From: Azospirillum agricola
Lineage (GTDB): Bacteria > Pseudomonadota > Alphaproteobacteria > Azospirillales > Azospirillaceae
Assembly (NCBI RefSeq): GCF_017876095.1
Contig: NZ_JAGINM010000025.1
Location: 1 to 64,000, forward strand
Direction: 5' to 3'
Length of the DNA stretch: 64,000 bases
Below, in pieces: positions 60,869 to 64,000 of the stretch. Made by a program: the position numbers and the translations under genes. Below the pieces are notes generated by a model. The model did not search any database and was not told the origin of the DNA. It was given only the letters and a program-made list of their open reading frames with translations. Numbering within the stretch: position 1 is the first letter of the stretch; each line of letters starts with the position of its first letter.

Positions 60869-62086
60869 ATGCGCTTCAAGACCGCCCTGGCGCTGGGCGC
60901 CACCGCCGCCGCCCTGCTGGCCGGCGCCGCCACGGCGCAGGCACAGATTTCCGGCGACGCGGTGAAGATCGGCCTGCTGACCGACATGACCGGCGCCTAT
61001 TCCGACGTCGCCGGGCCGGGCGCCATCGCCGCGGCGAAGCTCGCCATCGACGACATGGGCGGCAAGGTCGCCGGCAAGCCGATCGTGCTGCTGACCGCCG
61101 ACCACCAGAACAAGGCCGACATCGCCGCCAACAAGGCCCGCGAATGGGCCGACACCGAGAAGGTCGACGTCTTCGCGGAGCTGGTGACGACCTCGGTCGC
61201 GCTGGCGGTCAACGAGATCGCCAAGACCAACAACAAAATCAGCCTGATCTCCGGAACCGCCTCTTCGCGCATCACCAACCAGGACTGCTTCAAGGGCGGC
61301 ATCCACTGGACCTACGACACCTACGCCATGGCCATCGGCACCGGCAGCGCCGTGGTGCAGGAGGGTGGCAAGAGCTGGTACTTCCTGACCGCCGACTACG
61401 CCTTCGGCCAGAATTTGCAGGACGACGTGTCGAAGGTGGTGAAGGCCAGCGGCGGCACGGTGGTCGGTTCGGTCAAGCATCCCTTCCCGGCGTCCGACTT
61501 CTCGTCCTTCCTGCTCCAGGCCCAGGCGTCGAAGGCGAACGTCATCGGTCTCGCCAACGCCGGCGCCGACACCATCAACGCCATCAAGGCCGCCAAGGAG
61601 TTCGGCATCGTCGAGGCCGGGCAGCGGCTGGCCGGCCTGCTGGTCTTCATCTCCGACATCCACTCGCTGGGTCTGGAGACCGCCAAGGGGCTGAACCTGA
61701 CGACCGGCTTCTACTGGGACTTCGACGACAAGACCCGCGCCTGGTCCAAGCGCTTCTTCGAGAAGACCGGCAAGATGCCGACCATGGTGCAGGCCGGTGT
61801 CTACTCCTCGCTGATGCATTACTTCAAGGCGGTCGAGGCGACCGGCACCGACGACACCGACACGGTGGTCGCCAAGATGAAGGAGACCAAGGTCGATGAC
61901 TTCTTCGCCCGCAACGGCCGCATCCGCGAGGATGGCCGCATGGTCCACGACATGTATCTGGCCCAGGTGAAGAGCCCGGCGGACTCGAAGGCGCCGTGGG
62001 ACTATTACAAGATCCTGCGCACCATCCCGGCCGAGGAGGCGTTCCTGCCCATCGCCGACAGCCAGTGCCCGCTGGTCAAGAAGTAA
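60869..62086 (+). CDS. ABC transporter substrate-binding protein (branched-chain amino acid type)
   Basis: A 405-residue periplasmic binding protein of the LivK-like (type 1, Peripla_BP_6) family. The signal peptide ends at TAQAQ (residue 26). VKIGLLTDMTGAYSDVAGPG, FAELVTTSVALAVNEIAKTN, SWYFLTADYAFGQNLQDDV and TGFYWDFDDKTRAWSKRF are conserved blocks. The ligand cannot be read from the sequence; related proteins bind aromatic acids, amides or amino acids. No permease or ATPase genes are adjacent, so it is an orphan component. Confidence 0.9.
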   Translation: MRFKTALALGATAAALLAGAATAQAQISGDAVKIGLLTDMTGAYSDVAGPGAIAAAKLAIDDMGGKVAGKPIVLLTADHQNKADIAANKAREWADTEKVDVFAELVTTSVALAVNEIAKTNNKISLISGTASSRITNQDCFKGGIHWTYDTYAMAIGTGSAVVQEGGKSWYFLTADYAFGQNLQDDVSKVVKASGGTVVGSVKHPFPASDFSSFLLQAQASKANVIGLANAGADTINAIKAAKEFGIVEAGQRLAGLLVFISDIHSLGLETAKGLNLTTGFYWDFDDKTRAWSKRFFEKTGKMPTMVQAGVYSSLMHYFKAVEATGTDDTDTVVAKMKETKVDDFFARNGRIREDGRMVHDMYLAQVKSPADSKAPWDYYKILRTIPAEEAFLPIADSQCPLVKK

Positions 62087-62131
62087 GGCGGACAAGCGGA
62101 AGCCGGAGGGGGGAAGCCGGAGGGGAGGAGC

Positions 62132-62713
62132 CTACTCCTCCCCGTCCTCCACCGGCTTCTGTTCGCCGCGGATGCGGCGGCGTCGGTCGGCGCTGCGCAT
62201 GATCTGCCGGCCGTGCCGGTGCGCCGACGGGGCCTCCAGCGGGCCGCCCGGCCGCACCGGACGCTCGGCGAAGCGGCCCAGCGAGATCATGCGGTCGTAC
62301 ATCACCAGCGCCCCGGCGACGCCGACGTTGATGCAGAAGGCCATCGGGATCTTCACCACGAAGTCGCAGCGCTCGATCAGCGGCTGCGACAGGCTGGCGC
62401 GCTCCGGCCCCAGCACATAGGCGGCGCGGCTCGGGTGGCGGAAGCTGGGCAGCTCGATGGCGTCGTCGGTCAGCTCGACCCCGACCAGCGCGCAGTCCCT
62501 GGGCAGGGTGAGGTCGGCGACCCGGTCGTGAACGTAGAGCGGCAGGTGCATCGTCGCGCCCGAGGTGTCGACCAGCTTGGTTTCCCGCAGGTCGGGCTCC
62601 GGGTCGATGGCGAAGAAGAAGGAGGCGCCGAAGGCGTGGGCGGTGCGCATCAGGTTGCCGACATTGCCGGGCTTGCTGATGCGTTCGACGCCGATGGCGA
62701 AATAGCCGCGCAT
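62132..62713 (-). CDS. SpoU (TrmH) family RNA methyltransferase
   Basis: A 193-residue SPOUT methyltransferase. Motif 1 is KPGNVGNLMRTAHAFGA near residue 14, motif 2 is YVLGPERASLSQPLI near residue 97, and motif 3 is FCINVGVAGALVMYD near residue 123, forming the SAM-binding knot. It methylates a ribose 2'-OH in tRNA or rRNA. The C-terminal 45 residues are basic and could contact RNA. It is the only minus-strand gene between 55 and 64 kb. Confidence 0.88.
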   Translation of the reverse strand: MRGYFAIGVERISKPGNVGNLMRTAHAFGASFFFAIDPEPDLRETKLVDTSGATMHLPLYVHDRVADLTLPRDCALVGVELTDDAIELPSFRHPSRAAYVLGPERASLSQPLIERCDFVVKIPMAFCINVGVAGALVMYDRMISLGRFAERPVRPGGPLEAPSAHRHGRQIMRSADRRRRIRGEQKPVEDGEE

Positions 62714-62793
62714 GAAGGGAACCGTGCAACAGAGGTAAGGATAGGGCGGGCGGGAGCTTGCCTCGCGGGACCGGCGGAGGCAAGCTTGCCGCC

Positions 62794-63918
62794 ATGACCC
62801 ACGATCATTCCTCCTGCTGCGGCGGCCACGACCACGGGCATGCCCACGGCCACGACCATGACCATACCCATCCCGCCACCGGCGCCGCCGACCTGTCGGG
62901 CCCGGCCGAAAGCCCCATCGTCGTCGAGGTGACGCGCGGCGCCATGGTGGAATCCGTCCACCGCGCCCGCGCCTGCATCGTCGACGCCGCCGGCCATGTG
63001 CTGGCCCGCTGGGGCGACATCGACGCGCCGGTCTACCCGCGCTCGGCCATCAAGTCGCTCCAGGCGATTCCGCTGGTGGAGAGCGGGGCGCTCGACGCCT
63101 TCGGGCTGGGCGACGAGGAGCTGGCGCTCGCCTGCTCCTCGCACAACGGCGAGGTCGCGCACACCAGCCGGGTCGCGGCCTGGATCGCCCGCGTCGGGTT
63201 GAGCGTCGACGACTACGAGTGCGGGGCGCAGATCCCCTACGACCCCGACACCGCCGCCGCCCTGGTCCGCGCCGGCGAGGCGCCGACCGCCTTCCACAAC
63301 AACTGCTCGGGCAAGCACGCCGGCTTCCTGACCACCGCCCGCCACAAGGGCGAGCCGACCAGGGGCTATGTCCGCTTCGACCACCCGGTGCAGCAGCGAA
63401 TCCTCGGCGTGATGGAGCAGATGACCGGGCAGGATCTGTCGCGGGCCCCGTGGGGCGTCGACGGTTGCTCGATTCCGACCATCGGCATCCCGCTCGGCGC
63501 CATCGCCTACGCCATGGCGCGCATCGCCGATCCGGTCGACCTGCCCGACGCGCGGGCCGAGGCGGTGACCCGCATCGCCGCCGCCTGGGGCGCGCATCCC
63601 TACCTGATCAGCGGCAAGGACACCTTCGACACCGCGATGATGCAGGCGTCGGACGGCCGCGTCCTGGTCAAGGGCGGTGCCGAGGGCGTCGGCTGCGTCG
63701 TGTTTCCCCAGTCCGGAATCGGCATCGCGCTGAAGATCGAGGACGGCGGCGCCCGCGCCCGCGAGGTGGCGCTGGCGGCGCTGATCCGCTCGACCAACGC
63801 GCTGACCGAGGAGCAGTGGAAGCGCGCCGCCGGCCTGCTGGCGACGCCGATCACCAACCGCGCCGGGCTGGAGGTCGGGACGATCCGCGCCGCCGGGAAC
63901 TGGCCGGCGGCGTCCTGA
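62794..63918 (+). CDS. L-asparaginase (Rhizobium etli type) with His-rich N-terminus
   Basis: A 374-residue protein of the thermolabile, R. etli-type asparaginase class (asparaginase II family of Pfam PF06089). RSAIKSLQAIPLVESGA, LACSSHNGEVAHTSRV and NNCSGKHAGFLTTARH contain the Ser-Lys and Cys/Lys residues of the active site. It hydrolyses asparagine to aspartate and ammonia. The first 25 residues, after MTHDHSSCCGG, are a run of His, Asp and Gly (nine His by my count between residues 3 and 25), absent from the known enzymes. ATG 62794 is used; an in-frame TTG lies at 62758. Confidence 0.87.
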   Translation: MTHDHSSCCGGHDHGHAHGHDHDHTHPATGAADLSGPAESPIVVEVTRGAMVESVHRARACIVDAAGHVLARWGDIDAPVYPRSAIKSLQAIPLVESGALDAFGLGDEELALACSSHNGEVAHTSRVAAWIARVGLSVDDYECGAQIPYDPDTAAALVRAGEAPTAFHNNCSGKHAGFLTTARHKGEPTRGYVRFDHPVQQRILGVMEQMTGQDLSRAPWGVDGCSIPTIGIPLGAIAYAMARIADPVDLPDARAEAVTRIAAAWGAHPYLISGKDTFDTAMMQASDGRVLVKGGAEGVGCVVFPQSGIGIALKIEDGGARAREVALAALIRSTNALTEEQWKRAAGLLATPITNRAGLEVGTIRAAGNWPAAS

Positions 63919-64000
63919 CGGCAGCGTCCTGACGGCAACGTCCCCACGGCACTTCGGCCCTCTCCGGAACTCCGCAAGCGCGATCAAGCCGGACCGGGAT

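Overview
The window is a GC-rich, gene-dense piece of an alphaproteobacterial genome. Several genes point to the Rhodospirillales, most likely Azospirillum or a relative: Irr-type iron regulator, MucR/Ros regulator, the C4-pathway hemA, the olsB-olsA ornithine-lipid pair, a CatB-type acetyltransferase and a RepA_C-family plasmid replication protein. The genus is an inference from gene content. Housekeeping genes (secA, tsaB, rimI, argJ, recQ, hemA, three tRNAs) say that this is a chromosome or large essential replicon. No insertion sequence, prophage, rRNA or CRISPR array was seen.

Layout, left part (0-20 kb). A truncated acyl-CoA synthetase and a 2-hydroxyacid dehydrogenase are followed by an iron/oxidative-stress block on the minus strand: a nitronate monooxygenase-like flavoprotein, irr, rubrerythrin, a two-cluster Fe-S (GlpC/HdrD-like) protein and a DUF3501 protein. 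Next come a glycerophosphodiesterase, a lysine-aminomutase-type radical SAM enzyme (EpmB-like), a deacetylase-fold protein that has lost its metal histidines, and a VanX-type dipeptidase. tsaB-rimI overlap by four bases and converge on a tusA-like gene, which diverges from mucR. Then olsB-olsA, an orphan 20-bp operator-like palindrome, tRNA-Thr, recQ, argJ-mutT and a parvulin-type foldase.

Middle part (20-41 kb). secA has a near-consensus promoter and a strong terminator. It is followed by two poorly known genes, mscL, a DEAD-box helicase, a zinc-ribbon DUF1272 protein, an apparent ArsR-family remnant, an SH3 lipoprotein, an Hpt/pseudo-receiver protein and a winged-helix regulator. hemA has a perfect FNR/FixK box upstream. 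Beyond it lie a class-III aminotransferase, a glutathione transferase, two tandem tRNA-Gly(GCC) units made by a 288-bp duplication, a pentapeptide-repeat protein, a PQQ alcohol dehydrogenase of the calcium type, a divergent LuxR-type response regulator, a PAS-GGDEF-EAL protein and a two-domain universal stress protein.

Right part (41-64 kb). The most unusual locus is at 41.6-42.9 kb: a RepA-type plasmid replication initiator flanked by a 17-bp iteron family (direct copies plus an AT-rich stretch upstream, a head-to-head pair downstream), next to a secreted nuclease. It looks like a complete iteron origin inside a housekeeping region. Genes left of it lean to the minus strand and genes right of it lean strongly to the plus strand. 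After it come an SdhAF4-like protein, htpX, a DHH phosphoesterase, a protein with a RelE/ParE-like C-terminus, a 109-bp hairpin element, a cobD-family gene with an ankyrin protein upstream, small membrane proteins, catB, fliQ, comF, grxC-nitrilase, DUF1178, the acetate permease pair DUF485-actP (with an FNR/CRP-like box upstream), the cNMP/CBS/DUF294 regulator with a DnaQ-like partner, an amino-acid-type binding protein, a SpoU methyltransferase and an R. etli-type asparaginase with a His-rich tail.
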